Below are positions 15,975 to 24,202 of a stretch of DNA of 64,000 bases, in pieces. Positions within the stretch are counted from its first letter, which is position 1; each line of letters starts with the position of its first letter. The stretch comes from Anthropogastromicrobium sp050944455 (GTDB lineage Bacteria > Bacillota > Clostridia > Lachnospirales > Lachnospiraceae). A program made the position numbers and the translations under genes. Below the pieces are notes generated by a model, which saw only the letters and a list, made by a program, of their open reading frames with translations, made no database searches and was not told the origin of the DNA. The stretch is from positions 62,001-126,000 of the forward strand of contig JBMNRC010000001.1 in assembly GCA_050944455.1 (NCBI GenBank). Direction: 5' to 3'.

Positions 15975-18614
15975 ATGCAGAAGTTTCTTGAAAAATACGG
16001 GGCGCGGATTGAAGAAGAATTCGCAGCGCTCACAGGCCGGTTTCCCGGACTGATGAAACAGGCGGCCGGGGAGGCCGCGGGAATGGACCGCGATCACGCC
16101 CTGGCATTCAAATACCTCTATGCCATGATGCCGATGTCGGATCTCGTGACGTACAGCCCGGAAGTCTTCCGGAGCTTTTCGGACCCGGCGGTCGATCTGT
16201 GGATGGCCGATCCCGCCGTCCGGGAGATTCCGGAGGAAATCTGGCTTCCCTATGTTCTTTTCCACAGAGTAAACGAGGAGGAGATCCGGCCGTGCCGGGC
16301 GTTCTTCGCGTCGCAGCTGCGTCCCCGCACTGCCGGGAAAAAACCGTACGACGCGATCGTGGAAGCCAATTACTGGTGCGCGGAGCAGGGAACCTACCAC
16401 GGGACGGACCGGCGCACGATTTCCCCCGCGGCGTTTTATGCCTGCGGGAGCGGGAGGTGCGGGGAGGAATCCGCTTTCTGCGTGACCGCGCTCCGTTCAG
16501 CGGGAATCCCGGCCCGGCAGGTCTATGTGCCGAGATGGGCCCACTGCGACGACAATCACGCCTGGGTCGAAGCCTGGTGCGGGGGACGGTGGGTCTTTTT
16601 CGGGGCCTGCGAGCCGCTTCTCACCCTGAACCGGGGCTGGTTCCCGCAGGCGGCCTCGAGGGCCATGATCGTGCATTCGCGCTATTTCTGCCCGGAGGGA
16701 TGCGGCCTGCTGCCTGAAGAACCGGAGGCTGACGTCATCGGCCGGGAAGGCGGGCTGCTGGTGCTCAACCAGACCGCGCGCTATGCGGACACCGTCCGTT
16801 TTACGGTGCACGCGGCGGACCGGTCCGGAAAACCGGCGGGAGGCGCCGCCGTCCGGCTGCAGCTTTTAAACGGCGCGGAATTCTGCGATATCGCGCAGCT
16901 GACGACGGACAGCGGGGGAAAAGCCTCCGTCACGGTCGGAAAAGGTTCCGTGAGAGTCTGCGCGGATGTCGGGGAGGAACACGTGAGCTGCCTGGCTGAC
17001 ACCGGGCGGGAAACCGCGGTCCTTCTCACTGCCGGCGGCACGGATAAGGATGCCGGCGCAGCGGCGGGGAACGGTCCCGCCGCGGAGAACGGTACAGCCG
17101 GAGCGGCCGGGGTGGACATGAAAACCGGCCCGGCAGGGAAAGAAACCCGCGGGGGCGCTCCGGGATGGATCAGCTTTGATTTCCGCGCGCCGGCGGAAAC
17201 CCTGAAATGGCCGTCGGGGGTGCCGGACGAACAGAGGCAGCGCGAAAGGAAAAAACTGGAGCGGGCGTCTGAAATCCGTGAATCCCGCACCGGAAATTAC
17301 GTGAATCCCGCTGTCAGGGATTTCCTGAGCGCGGATCCGGAAACCGCGGCGCGCAGGAAAAAGCTTCTGTCGGTCCTCTCCGCGAAGGACCTGGCGGACT
17401 GCCCCGCGGAGATCCTGAGAGAGCTGGAGCGCGCATATGCTTCGGCAGAAACGCAGGGCAGGAATGACGAAAAAACTCTCCGCTATGTGATCTCGCCGAG
17501 GATTGCGTGGGAAGTGCTTTCCCTGTGGAGAAGAGACTGCGGAGAGCATGTAAACGGCAGCCTGCGGGAAGACTTCCGGAAGGATCCGAGGAAAATCCGG
17601 GAGTGGATTTCAGCAGATATCCGTGAAATCCCAGGGAGAGAACGCAGCAGCCTGATCACCCCGCCCGGCGCCGTTCTGCGGTCCGGGTACGGGAGCACTA
17701 TGTCGATGAAAGTGCTTTTCACCGCAGTCTGCCGGACGCTCGGCATCCCGGCCCGGCTGTCCCCGCTGGATCTCGTTTGTGAGTACGACAGCGGATCCGG
17801 GTGGGTGACGGCTGACCCGGCGGAAACGCGGGACGCGGAACTTGTGATCGACGCGGCTGACGCCGGAATCCGCGGGTACGGCTCATCCTGGACTGCCGCA
17901 ACGGTGCGGGACGGTGAGGAGCACACGCTGGATATCCCGGGCGCCCTGGAAGGCCGCCCGGACAGCGGGGAAATCAGAATTTCCGTGCCGCACGGCACTT
18001 ATCGCTTCGTCACGTCTCTGCGGCTGCCGAACGGCTCGCAGAAGGCGGAGACGCTCCGCGTCCAGCTGAAGCCCGGGGAAACCCGGCGGGTGAGACTTGC
18101 GTTCCGCCGGGCGGAACTTTCGGAGATGACGGCCGACTGCCATCTGCCGGACTTTCTCCTGCGTCCCCTGGAAGCCTGCGGGCAGGACAGGAGTATGGGC
18201 AGCGGGAGCCTGAGGCTGAAGGACCTCACGGGATCCGGTCCCCGGATCCTGTTCTGGCTGGACGCCGGGAAGGAGCCGACCGAACACATCCTGAATGAGC
18301 TGCATGACAGCCGGGATGAGTTCGGGGAGATCCAGAAATCGCTGGTCTTTCTTCTGAAGGACGCGGCGGATATAAAAGATCCCCTGATCGCGAGAGCGCT
18401 CGGCGATTTTCCACGCTGTACCGCGGCGGTGGACCCGCAGGCTGAAAACGCCGAGCCCTGCGCGAGAGCGTCCTATGTCAGCCCGGAAGATCTTCCCCTG
18501 ATTATCCTGACGGACGGCCCCTGCCACGGGATTTTCGCCCGGGCGGGCTACAGCGTCGGAACGGCGGAGATGCTGCTCCGCCTGTGGAAAACAGCCGGAC
18601 AGCCTGCCGTCTGA
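15975..18614 (+). CDS. Large cytoplasmic transglutaminase-like protein with a duplicated module and thioredoxin-like C-terminus
   Basis: An 879-residue soluble protein without a signal peptide. The ATG at 15975 follows CGGAGG; an ATG at 15948 is also in frame but has a poor site. The first module has a transglutaminase/cysteine-protease core: C162 in GSGRCGEESAF, H195 in DDNHAWVEAW, and probably E213 in ACEPLL where Asp is usual. A beta-rich transthyretin-like segment (about 272-340) and a Gly/Ala linker (about 350-395) follow. A second module repeats the order, with SGYGSTMSMKVLFTAVCRTL aligned to the first active site but Y572 in place of Cys, so it looks inactive. Another beta segment leads to a thioredoxin-fold-like C-terminus (about 755-870). 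It lies between cutC and fucI; the substrate is unknown. Confidence 0.75.
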   Translation: MQKFLEKYGARIEEEFAALTGRFPGLMKQAAGEAAGMDRDHALAFKYLYAMMPMSDLVTYSPEVFRSFSDPAVDLWMADPAVREIPEEIWLPYVLFHRVNEEEIRPCRAFFASQLRPRTAGKKPYDAIVEANYWCAEQGTYHGTDRRTISPAAFYACGSGRCGEESAFCVTALRSAGIPARQVYVPRWAHCDDNHAWVEAWCGGRWVFFGACEPLLTLNRGWFPQAASRAMIVHSRYFCPEGCGLLPEEPEADVIGREGGLLVLNQTARYADTVRFTVHAADRSGKPAGGAAVRLQLLNGAEFCDIAQLTTDSGGKASVTVGKGSVRVCADVGEEHVSCLADTGRETAVLLTAGGTDKDAGAAAGNGPAAENGTAGAAGVDMKTGPAGKETRGGAPGWISFDFRAPAETLKWPSGVPDEQRQRERKKLERASEIRESRTGNYVNPAVRDFLSADPETAARRKKLLSVLSAKDLADCPAEILRELERAYASAETQGRNDEKTLRYVISPRIAWEVLSLWRRDCGEHVNGSLREDFRKDPRKIREWISADIREIPGRERSSLITPPGAVLRSGYGSTMSMKVLFTAVCRTLGIPARLSPLDLVCEYDSGSGWVTADPAETRDAELVIDAADAGIRGYGSSWTAATVRDGEEHTLDIPGALEGRPDSGEIRISVPHGTYRFVTSLRLPNGSQKAETLRVQLKPGETRRVRLAFRRAELSEMTADCHLPDFLLRPLEACGQDRSMGSGSLRLKDLTGSGPRILFWLDAGKEPTEHILNELHDSRDEFGEIQKSLVFLLKDAADIKDPLIARALGDFPRCTAAVDPQAENAEPCARASYVSPEDLPLIILTDGPCHGIFARAGYSVGTAEMLLRLWKTAGQPAV

Positions 18615-18652
18615 GGACAGGAGATTCCGGCAGACCCCATGATTTTGTGGAA

Positions 18653-18705
18653 TATCACGGAAATATTGCCGCGCATCCTGATGAATTCCGGCAATATTTG
18701 TGATA
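18653..18705. repeat. Large inverted repeat over the fucI promoter
   Basis: The arms AAATATTGCCG (18661-18671) and CGGCAATATTT (18689-18699) are perfect complements 17 bases apart. Outer TATCAC (18653-18658) and GTGATA (18700-18705) also pair, with a 2-base offset. There is no U-tract, so it reads as an operator or paired regulator sites rather than a terminator. It runs into a putative extended -10. Confidence 0.65.
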
Positions 18706-18709
18706 CACT
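18701..18709 (+). promoter_or_regulatory. Possible extended -10 of fucI
   Basis: TGATACACT fits TGN plus a -10 hexamer (TACACT) 55 bases before the fucI ATG and overlaps the right arm of the inverted repeat, so a bound regulator would block it. No good -35 is present. Confidence 0.45.
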
Positions 18710-18763
18710 ATTCACAGTGCCGCAGAGCGGCTCTGCGTAAAAAAATTACAGGAGGCATTTGCT

Positions 18764-20575
18764 ATGGCAGAAAGCAGACTGATCGGATCCTATCCGGTCA
18801 TCGGAATCCGCCCGACCATCGACGGCCGCCGCGGGTATCTCAAGGTGAGGGAATCGCTGGAAGACCAGACCATGAACATGGCGCGGTCCGCAAAAAAGCT
18901 GTTTGAGGAGAACCTCCGCTATTCCAACGGGGAGCCTGTGAAGGTTGTCATCTCCCCGACGACCATCGGGCGTGTCGCGGAAGCTGCCGTGTGTGAGGAT
19001 TATTTCCGCAAGCAGGGCGTCGCGATCACGCTGACCGTCACACCGTGCTGGTGCTACGGCGCGGAGACCATGGATATGGACCCGCAGACCATCAAGGCGG
19101 TCTGGGGATTCAACGGGACCGAACGCCCCGGCGCCGTCTACCTGGCATCCGTTCTGGCTACCCATGCCCAGAAAGGCCTGCCGGCGTTCGGCATCTACGG
19201 CCACGAGGTCCAGGAAGCTGACGATACCAGCATCCCGGAGGATGTGAAGGAAAAGCTGCTCCGCTTCGGCCGCGCGGCTGTGGCCGCGGCGACGATGCGC
19301 GGGAAGAGCTATCTGCAGATCGGTTCCGTCACGATGGGCATCGGCGGCGCGATCATGAACCCGGACTTCCTGGAGGAATACCTGGGCATGCGCGTGGAGT
19401 CGGTCGACGAAGTGGAGATCATCCGCCGCATGTCCGAGGGCATCTACGACGAGAAGGAGTACGAGAAGGCTTACGCCTGGACAAGGGCTCACTGCCCGGA
19501 GGGCTTTGACAAGAACCCGAAGGAAATCCAGCGCACGCCGGAGCAGAAAGAGAAAGAATGGCAGTTCACGGTCAAGATGATGTGCATCATCAAGGACCTG
19601 ATGAACGGCAACAAAAACCTTCCGAAAGGCCGAGAGGAAGAGATGGTCGGGCACAACGCCATCGCCGCGGGCTTCCAGGGCCAGAGACAGTGGACGGATT
19701 TCTATCCGAACGGCGACTTCTCCGAGGCGATGCTCAACACCACGTTCGACTGGAACGGGCCGAGGGAACCGTACATCCTCGCCACCGAGAACGATATCCT
19801 GAACGGTCTGAGCATGCTCTTCATGAAGCTCCTCACCAACCGCGCGCAGATGTTCTCCGATGTGAGAACGTTCTGGAGCCCGACCTCCGTCAAGCGCTGC
19901 ACCGGGTACGACCTGGAGGGAAAAGCGGCCGAAAACGGCGGATTCCTCCATCTGATCAACTCCGGCGCGACCTGCCTGGACGCTTCCGGCAAGTCCCTCG
20001 ATGAGAACGGAAACCCGGTGATGAAGCCGTGGTACGACGTCACCAGCGAGGATATGGACGCCATGCTCAAGGCTACCACCTGGAACGCGGCCGACCTCGG
20101 ATACTTCCGAGGCGGCGGCTTCTCGTCCCGCTTTGTGACCGAGGCTGAGATGCCGATGACGATGATGCGCCTGAACCTGGTCAAGGGACTGGGCCCGGTG
20201 GTGCAGATCGCCGAAGGCTGGACCGTCAATCTGCCGCACGACGTCACCGAAAAACTCTGGAAGAGAACCGACTACACCTGGCCGTGCACCTGGTTTACCC
20301 CGAGATGCGACGGAAAGGAAGGCCCGTTCAGGAGCGCCTACGACGTGATGAACAACTGGGGAGCCAACCACGGCGCGACGAGCTACGGCCATATCGGCGC
20401 CGATATCATCACGCTGTGCTCGATCCTCCGGATTCCGGTGTGCATGCACAATGTTCCGCAGGACAAGATCTTCCGCCCGGCGGCATGGAACGCGTTCGGC
20501 ATGGACAAAGAAGGCGCTGATTTCCGCGCCTGCGCGAACTTCGGGCCGAGATACCTGAACCTTAAGAAACACTGA
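18764..20575 (+). CDS. fucI: L-fucose isomerase
   Basis: A 603-residue Mn-dependent aldose-ketose isomerase that converts L-fucose to L-fuculose in the cytoplasm. Signature segments are RLIGSYPVIGIRPTIDGRR, NAIAAGFQGQRQWTD followed by FYPNGDFSEAMLNTTFDWNG, ATENDILNG, and NHGATSYGHIGAD with the C-terminal metal-site histidine. Length is normal. A strong ACAGGAGG ribosome-binding site precedes the ATG. It is separated from the transglutaminase-like gene by 149 bases with its own promoter-like element and a large inverted repeat, so it may be regulated apart from the transporter transcript. Neither fuculokinase nor fuculose-phosphate aldolase is present in the window. Confidence 0.95.
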   Translation: MAESRLIGSYPVIGIRPTIDGRRGYLKVRESLEDQTMNMARSAKKLFEENLRYSNGEPVKVVISPTTIGRVAEAAVCEDYFRKQGVAITLTVTPCWCYGAETMDMDPQTIKAVWGFNGTERPGAVYLASVLATHAQKGLPAFGIYGHEVQEADDTSIPEDVKEKLLRFGRAAVAAATMRGKSYLQIGSVTMGIGGAIMNPDFLEEYLGMRVESVDEVEIIRRMSEGIYDEKEYEKAYAWTRAHCPEGFDKNPKEIQRTPEQKEKEWQFTVKMMCIIKDLMNGNKNLPKGREEEMVGHNAIAAGFQGQRQWTDFYPNGDFSEAMLNTTFDWNGPREPYILATENDILNGLSMLFMKLLTNRAQMFSDVRTFWSPTSVKRCTGYDLEGKAAENGGFLHLINSGATCLDASGKSLDENGNPVMKPWYDVTSEDMDAMLKATTWNAADLGYFRGGGFSSRFVTEAEMPMTMMRLNLVKGLGPVVQIAEGWTVNLPHDVTEKLWKRTDYTWPCTWFTPRCDGKEGPFRSAYDVMNNWGANHGATSYGHIGADIITLCSILRIPVCMHNVPQDKIFRPAAWNAFGMDKEGADFRACANFGPRYLNLKKH

Positions 20576-20656
20576 CCTGCACAGCCCGCAGGCCAAAAGA
20601 GTGTCCGGAGCGTGAAATAATCCGGACCTCAGGAGATACTGATGGATCAGGGGCAG

Positions 20657-20705
20657 AAAAAAGGATACCCGGACGGAGAGCAGTCTCCGTCCGGTATCCT
20701 TTTTC
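20657..20705 (+). terminator. Intrinsic terminator after fucI
   Basis: GGATACC-CGGACGGAGA pairs with TCTCCGTCCG-GTATCC across a GCAG loop (one bulged C), flanked by A6 and T5. It closes the fucose locus about 80 bases after fucI. The rest of the 339-base gap to 20915 holds a weak candidate promoter (TATAAT at 20733-20738 without a good -35) and no gene. Confidence 0.9.
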
Positions 20706-20914
20706 GGGGTTCCCTGAACGGCCTGCCTGATGTATAATTTACGGGATCCGTTGAATCTGCTTTCCTTCGTCCCGCGTTTCTATACGGAGACTCCGGCAGG
20801 AACTTTATGGCTTTCAGCCGGACCGCCTCCGCCTCTCAGCGGAGAACACGGGAAATGGACAATCGGCCGTTTCGCCCGCTGCGGTGACACAGGCATATTG
20901 GAGGAGTTTATACG

Positions 20915-21169
20915 ATGAAAGACTGGCTTGAAAAAATCAATCGCTATTTCCCGGTAAGCCATTCGGTAACTTCCGGCGGACCGTCAGCGCTGCTGGCTTC
21001 CATTCTGATTTACCTGGCAGGGGCCGGGCTGTCATGGCTGTTCCTGTCGTTTCTGCTGGGAAGGATCCCGGTGATCGGCGTTCTCTTTCACGCAGTCTAT
21101 GTGTTCTTTGCGCTGTACTGCATGTGCGGAATGATTTATTCGCTGTATCTTTACTTCAGGAAAGACTGA
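20915..21169 (+). CDS. Small membrane protein, 84 residues
   Basis: I do not recognise a family. A short amphipathic N-terminus (MKDWLEKINRYFPVSHSVTS) is followed by two hydrophobic segments at about 25-48 and 52-79, ending YLYFRKD on the cytoplasmic side. A good GGAGG site precedes the ATG. It lies just before an asp23-nusB unit, the position where sporulating relatives carry spoIIIA genes. Its length and topology do not match SpoIIIA proteins. Confidence 0.65.
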   Translation: MKDWLEKINRYFPVSHSVTSGGPSALLASILIYLAGAGLSWLFLSFLLGRIPVIGVLFHAVYVFFALYCMCGMIYSLYLYFRKD

Positions 21170-21242
21170 CCGCGCCGATTCCGGCATCGGAACTGAGCGG
21201 CTGCGGGAAACCGCGGCTGACAGCCTGCGCCGGAGAAAAACG

Positions 21243-21271
21243 TTGAATCAGTTTCGGCAAAGATGTATAAT
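21243..21271 (+). promoter_or_regulatory. SigA-type promoter of asp23-nusB
   Basis: TTGAAT (21243-21248), 17-base spacer, consensus TATAAT (21266-21271), about 52 bases before the Asp23 transcript start codon. It probably drives the long asp23-nusB-xse-ispA-dxs-tlyA-nadK-argR-recN run. Confidence 0.8.
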
Positions 21272-21329
21272 AAATACAGAATTCAATGAATATTCATTTT
21301 GAAGCCAATCGTTTTCAGGAGGAACAGAT

Positions 21330-21704
21330 ATGGCAAGAGACAACAGATCCGATTCTGTAATATTGTCGCTGGAAGAGTCTTCCGGCGAATTGAAAATTGC
21401 CAATGAAGTCGTTGCCATCATCGCCGCGCTTGCGGCTACCGAGGTGGACGGCGTAGCGTCCCTCACGGGCAATGCCACACATGAAGTCATCGCCAAGCAG
21501 GGACTCCGCGGACAGTCCAAGGGGATTTCCGTTGCGGTGGACGGCACCGAGGTTACTGTACAGATCGCGATCATCATCCAGTACGGATACAGTGTTCCGG
21601 AAGTTTCGGCAAAGGTTCAGGAGCGTGTGAAGAACGCGATTGAAAATATGGCCGGACTGCAGGTCCGCTCTGTTGATGTTTCGATCGCCGGAATTGATAT
21701 CTGA
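21330..21704 (+). CDS. Asp23/Gls24 family envelope-stress protein
   Basis: A 124-residue Asp23/Gls24 protein. The core EVVAIIAALAATEVDGVASL, then VAVDGTEVTVQIAIIIQYGY and VSAKVQERVKNAIENMAGLQ match the family. Members associate with the cytoplasmic side of the membrane and are tied to envelope homeostasis; exact role here is unknown. A strong CAGGAGG site precedes the ATG. In Clostridia this gene normally sits between spoIIIA genes and nusB, and it keeps its place before nusB here. Confidence 0.9.
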   Translation: MARDNRSDSVILSLEESSGELKIANEVVAIIAALAATEVDGVASLTGNATHEVIAKQGLRGQSKGISVAVDGTEVTVQIAIIIQYGYSVPEVSAKVQERVKNAIENMAGLQVRSVDVSIAGIDI

Positions 21705-21822
21705 GCGGGGAAACTGCCCGGACCCTGTGTTCTGACGGCTGAAACGGCTGCGCATGGCTGCATGCGGAAAGAGCCGGAACGGCGGAACATGGGGTTTTCT
21801 TTTACCTGATGAAAAGGTGCAT

Positions 21823-22521
21823 ATGAATCGCAGAACATTAAGAGATTATACATTCAAGTGTGTGTTCCACGCCTCTTTCTACCAGAGCGGGGATCTTCCG
21901 GCACAGCTGGAACTTTTTGTGGATGATTTCGGGACCCCCGACGCTGACCTGGCAGAGGAAGGCGTGACTCCGGTGACCGCCCTTACCGCGGGTGAGAAGC
22001 AGGAAATCCTGGACCGCGCCGGAAAAGTGCTGTCCAGGCTGGATGAGATCACGCAGCTGATCAGCGATAAGGTGGAAGGCTGGGAACCTTCCCGTATGAA
22101 CCAGGTAGACCTGTCGATTATCCGACTCGCGGTATATGAGATGCTCTACGACGATTCCGTTCCGGAGAGAGTGGCGATCAACGAGGCGGTGGAACTGGCC
22201 AGGAAGTACGGAGGCGAACGCTCGCGGAAATTCGTGAACGGGGTTCTGGCTAGATTTTCATCCCGCGAGAACGGGAAGAAGCCAGGCGAAAACCAGGAGA
22301 CGCCAGGCGAAAGCGCGGAGACGCCAGGCGGGAACCCTGAGAAGTCCGGTGGAAGCGCGGAGACAGACGCTGAGAGCGCGGAAACCTCCGGTGAAAACGC
22401 GGAGCCGTCCGATGTGAGCGGTGAACAGTGCGATGAAAGCGGTGAACAGTCCGGCGGGAGCGCGGACCCGCTCCCCGGGAGCGGAGAACTGTGCGGAGAG
22501 AATGCAGGAGCTGACCGATGA
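21823..22521 (+). CDS. nusB: Transcription antitermination factor NusB with a long repetitive tail
   Basis: A 232-residue NusB, the RNA-binding partner of NusE in rRNA antitermination. The ATG at 21823 begins MNRRTLRDYTFKCVFHASFY, the normal N-terminus; the frame extends upstream without homology. The all-helical core ends near residue 147 with NEAVELARKYGGERSRKFVN followed by GVLARF. Residues 148-232 form an additional low-complexity tail of Gly-Glu-Ser-Ala-Glu-Thr-Pro units, coded by degenerate repeated DNA and strongly acidic. NusB is usually about 130-150 residues. The stop overlaps xseA as ATGA. Confidence 0.92.
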   Translation: MNRRTLRDYTFKCVFHASFYQSGDLPAQLELFVDDFGTPDADLAEEGVTPVTALTAGEKQEILDRAGKVLSRLDEITQLISDKVEGWEPSRMNQVDLSIIRLAVYEMLYDDSVPERVAINEAVELARKYGGERSRKFVNGVLARFSSRENGKKPGENQETPGESAETPGGNPEKSGGSAETDAESAETSGENAEPSDVSGEQCDESGEQSGGSADPLPGSGELCGENAGADR

Positions 22522-23882
22522 CCCCGGGAGGCACAAACCGAAAAACCTTCACCGTTTCCCAGATCGCCCGCTATGTGAAGAATCTTTTTGACGCGGATTA
22601 TTTTCTGAAAAATATCTTCATTCGCGGGGAAGTGTCCAACTGCAAGTACCATTCGAGCGGGCACATCTATTTCACCCTGAAGGACGCTTCAGCGGGGATC
22701 AGCTGCATCATGTTCGCGCGCTCCAGGCGCTCAACCGACATCCGCCTCGGGAACGGCATGGAAATCATCGCGGGGGGAAGCGTCACCTCGTACGGAAAAG
22801 ACGGCCGCTATGAGCTGATCGTGACTTCCCTCATGGAAACCGGCGTCGGCGAGCTGTACCGCATTTTCGAGCAGCGCAAAAAAGAGTTCGCGGAGATGGG
22901 CATGTTCGCGCCGCAGTACAAAAAACCGATCCCGAAATACGTCTCCACGGTGGGCGTCGTGACGGCGCCCACGGGAGCCGCCATCCACGATATCATCAGC
23001 GTGACGCAGCGCCGCAATCCGTCTGTGCAGCTGATTCTGGTTCCGGCTCTGGTGCAGGGCGAGGGGGCGGCGCACAGCATCGCCCGGGCGGTGGAGTTCT
23101 GCGATTCCCTGCACACCGATGTGATGATCGTCGGCCGCGGCGGCGGGTCCTACGAGGATCTCTGGGCTTTTAACGAGGAAGAGCCGGCGAGGGCGGTGTT
23201 CCGGTGCGAAACCCCTGTCATCTCGGCGGTCGGGCATGAGATCGATTTCACCATCATGGATTTTGTCGCGGATCTCAGGGCGCCGACGCCTTCGGCAGCC
23301 GCGGAACTGGCGGTGTTCGACCTCGGCGGATACGACCGCATGCTGCTGCAGAAACAGCAGCACCTGACCAGCCTGATGGAGTCGCGGTGCGCGGCGGTGA
23401 AACAAAAGGCGGGAAGCGCGGCGCTTTCGCTGCGGCTTCAGAATCCGGGGAAAAAGCTCGCCGGCCAGAAGAGCCAGCTGGAAAAGCTGGATACCCGCAT
23501 GAGAGCGTCAATGACGGCGCGCCTTCTGGAACTCAGGGGAAAAGTCCCCGCGGAAGAAAGGCTTGCGTCGGCGATGGCCGGCCGGATCAGGCGGCTGCGG
23601 GACCGCGCCGCGGCCGGCGCGGAAAAACTGCAGGGGGCAGGGCTGAAGCCCGCCGAGCGGCTCCGCCGAAGGCTGGAGGCTCTGACGGGCCGGCTGTCGG
23701 GGGATTCGCCGCTTGCCAGAATGGCGGCGGGATACGCGTTTGTGACCGACCAGAGCGGACATCCGGTGTGCTCAGCGGCTGAAATCCCCGAGGACCGGGA
23801 GCTGAGGCTCTATATGAAAGACGGCCGGGCGGACGTCACGGTTCACTATGTGGAAACAGATCTGGAGATGCGCAGAAAATGA
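22518..23882 (+). CDS. xseA: Exodeoxyribonuclease VII large subunit
   Basis: A 454-residue nuclease subunit that degrades single-stranded DNA with XseB. An N-terminal OB-fold (about 10-105, FTVSQIARYVKNLFDADYFL) is followed by the catalytic core with GRGGGSYEDLWAFNEEEPAR at 206-225, SAVGHEIDFTIMDFVADLRA and PTPSAAAE (about 237-263), then a long coiled coil and a C-terminal beta segment. Length is normal. It overlaps nusB and xseB by four bases at each end. Confidence 0.95.
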   Translation: MTPGGTNRKTFTVSQIARYVKNLFDADYFLKNIFIRGEVSNCKYHSSGHIYFTLKDASAGISCIMFARSRRSTDIRLGNGMEIIAGGSVTSYGKDGRYELIVTSLMETGVGELYRIFEQRKKEFAEMGMFAPQYKKPIPKYVSTVGVVTAPTGAAIHDIISVTQRRNPSVQLILVPALVQGEGAAHSIARAVEFCDSLHTDVMIVGRGGGSYEDLWAFNEEEPARAVFRCETPVISAVGHEIDFTIMDFVADLRAPTPSAAAELAVFDLGGYDRMLLQKQQHLTSLMESRCAAVKQKAGSAALSLRLQNPGKKLAGQKSQLEKLDTRMRASMTARLLELRGKVPAEERLASAMAGRIRRLRDRAAAGAEKLQGAGLKPAERLRRRLEALTGRLSGDSPLARMAAGYAFVTDQSGHPVCSAAEIPEDRELRLYMKDGRADVTVHYVETDLEMRRK

Positions 23883-24202
23883 AAATTGAGGAGAAACTGC
23901 AAAGACTGAACGCCATCACAGCCGAGCTCGAGAGCGGGACCCTGTCTCTGGAGGATTCCCTGAAAAAATACGAGGAAGGCGTCCGCCTGGTGCGCGAGTG
24001 CAGCGCGGAGATTGACAGGGCGGAAAAAACGATACAGATGATCAACGCGGACAGCACCCGCGAACTGAATGAAAACATGGAGGCTTCGGGGGAAACGCCC
24101 GGCCCGCAGGACGACAGCGCAGGCGCGCAGCCTGACAGCGAAGACGAAGATCCTTACGCTGACCCTGACCGCCCGTGGCCGAGCCCTGAGGACGAGTATT
24201 GA
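23879..24202 (+). CDS. xseB: Exodeoxyribonuclease VII small subunit
   Basis: A 107-residue small subunit. The helical-hairpin core is KIEEKLQRLNAITAELESGT, then LSLEDSLKKYEEGVRLVREC, as in the family. From about residue 65 the chain becomes an acidic, proline-rich tail (SEDEDPYADPDRPWPSPEDE), which makes it longer than the usual 60-80 residues. It is coupled to xseA by an ATGA overlap and to ispA by a TGATG overlap. Confidence 0.92.
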   Translation: MKIEEKLQRLNAITAELESGTLSLEDSLKKYEEGVRLVRECSAEIDRAEKTIQMINADSTRELNENMEASGETPGPQDDSAGAQPDSEDEDPYADPDRPWPSPEDEY

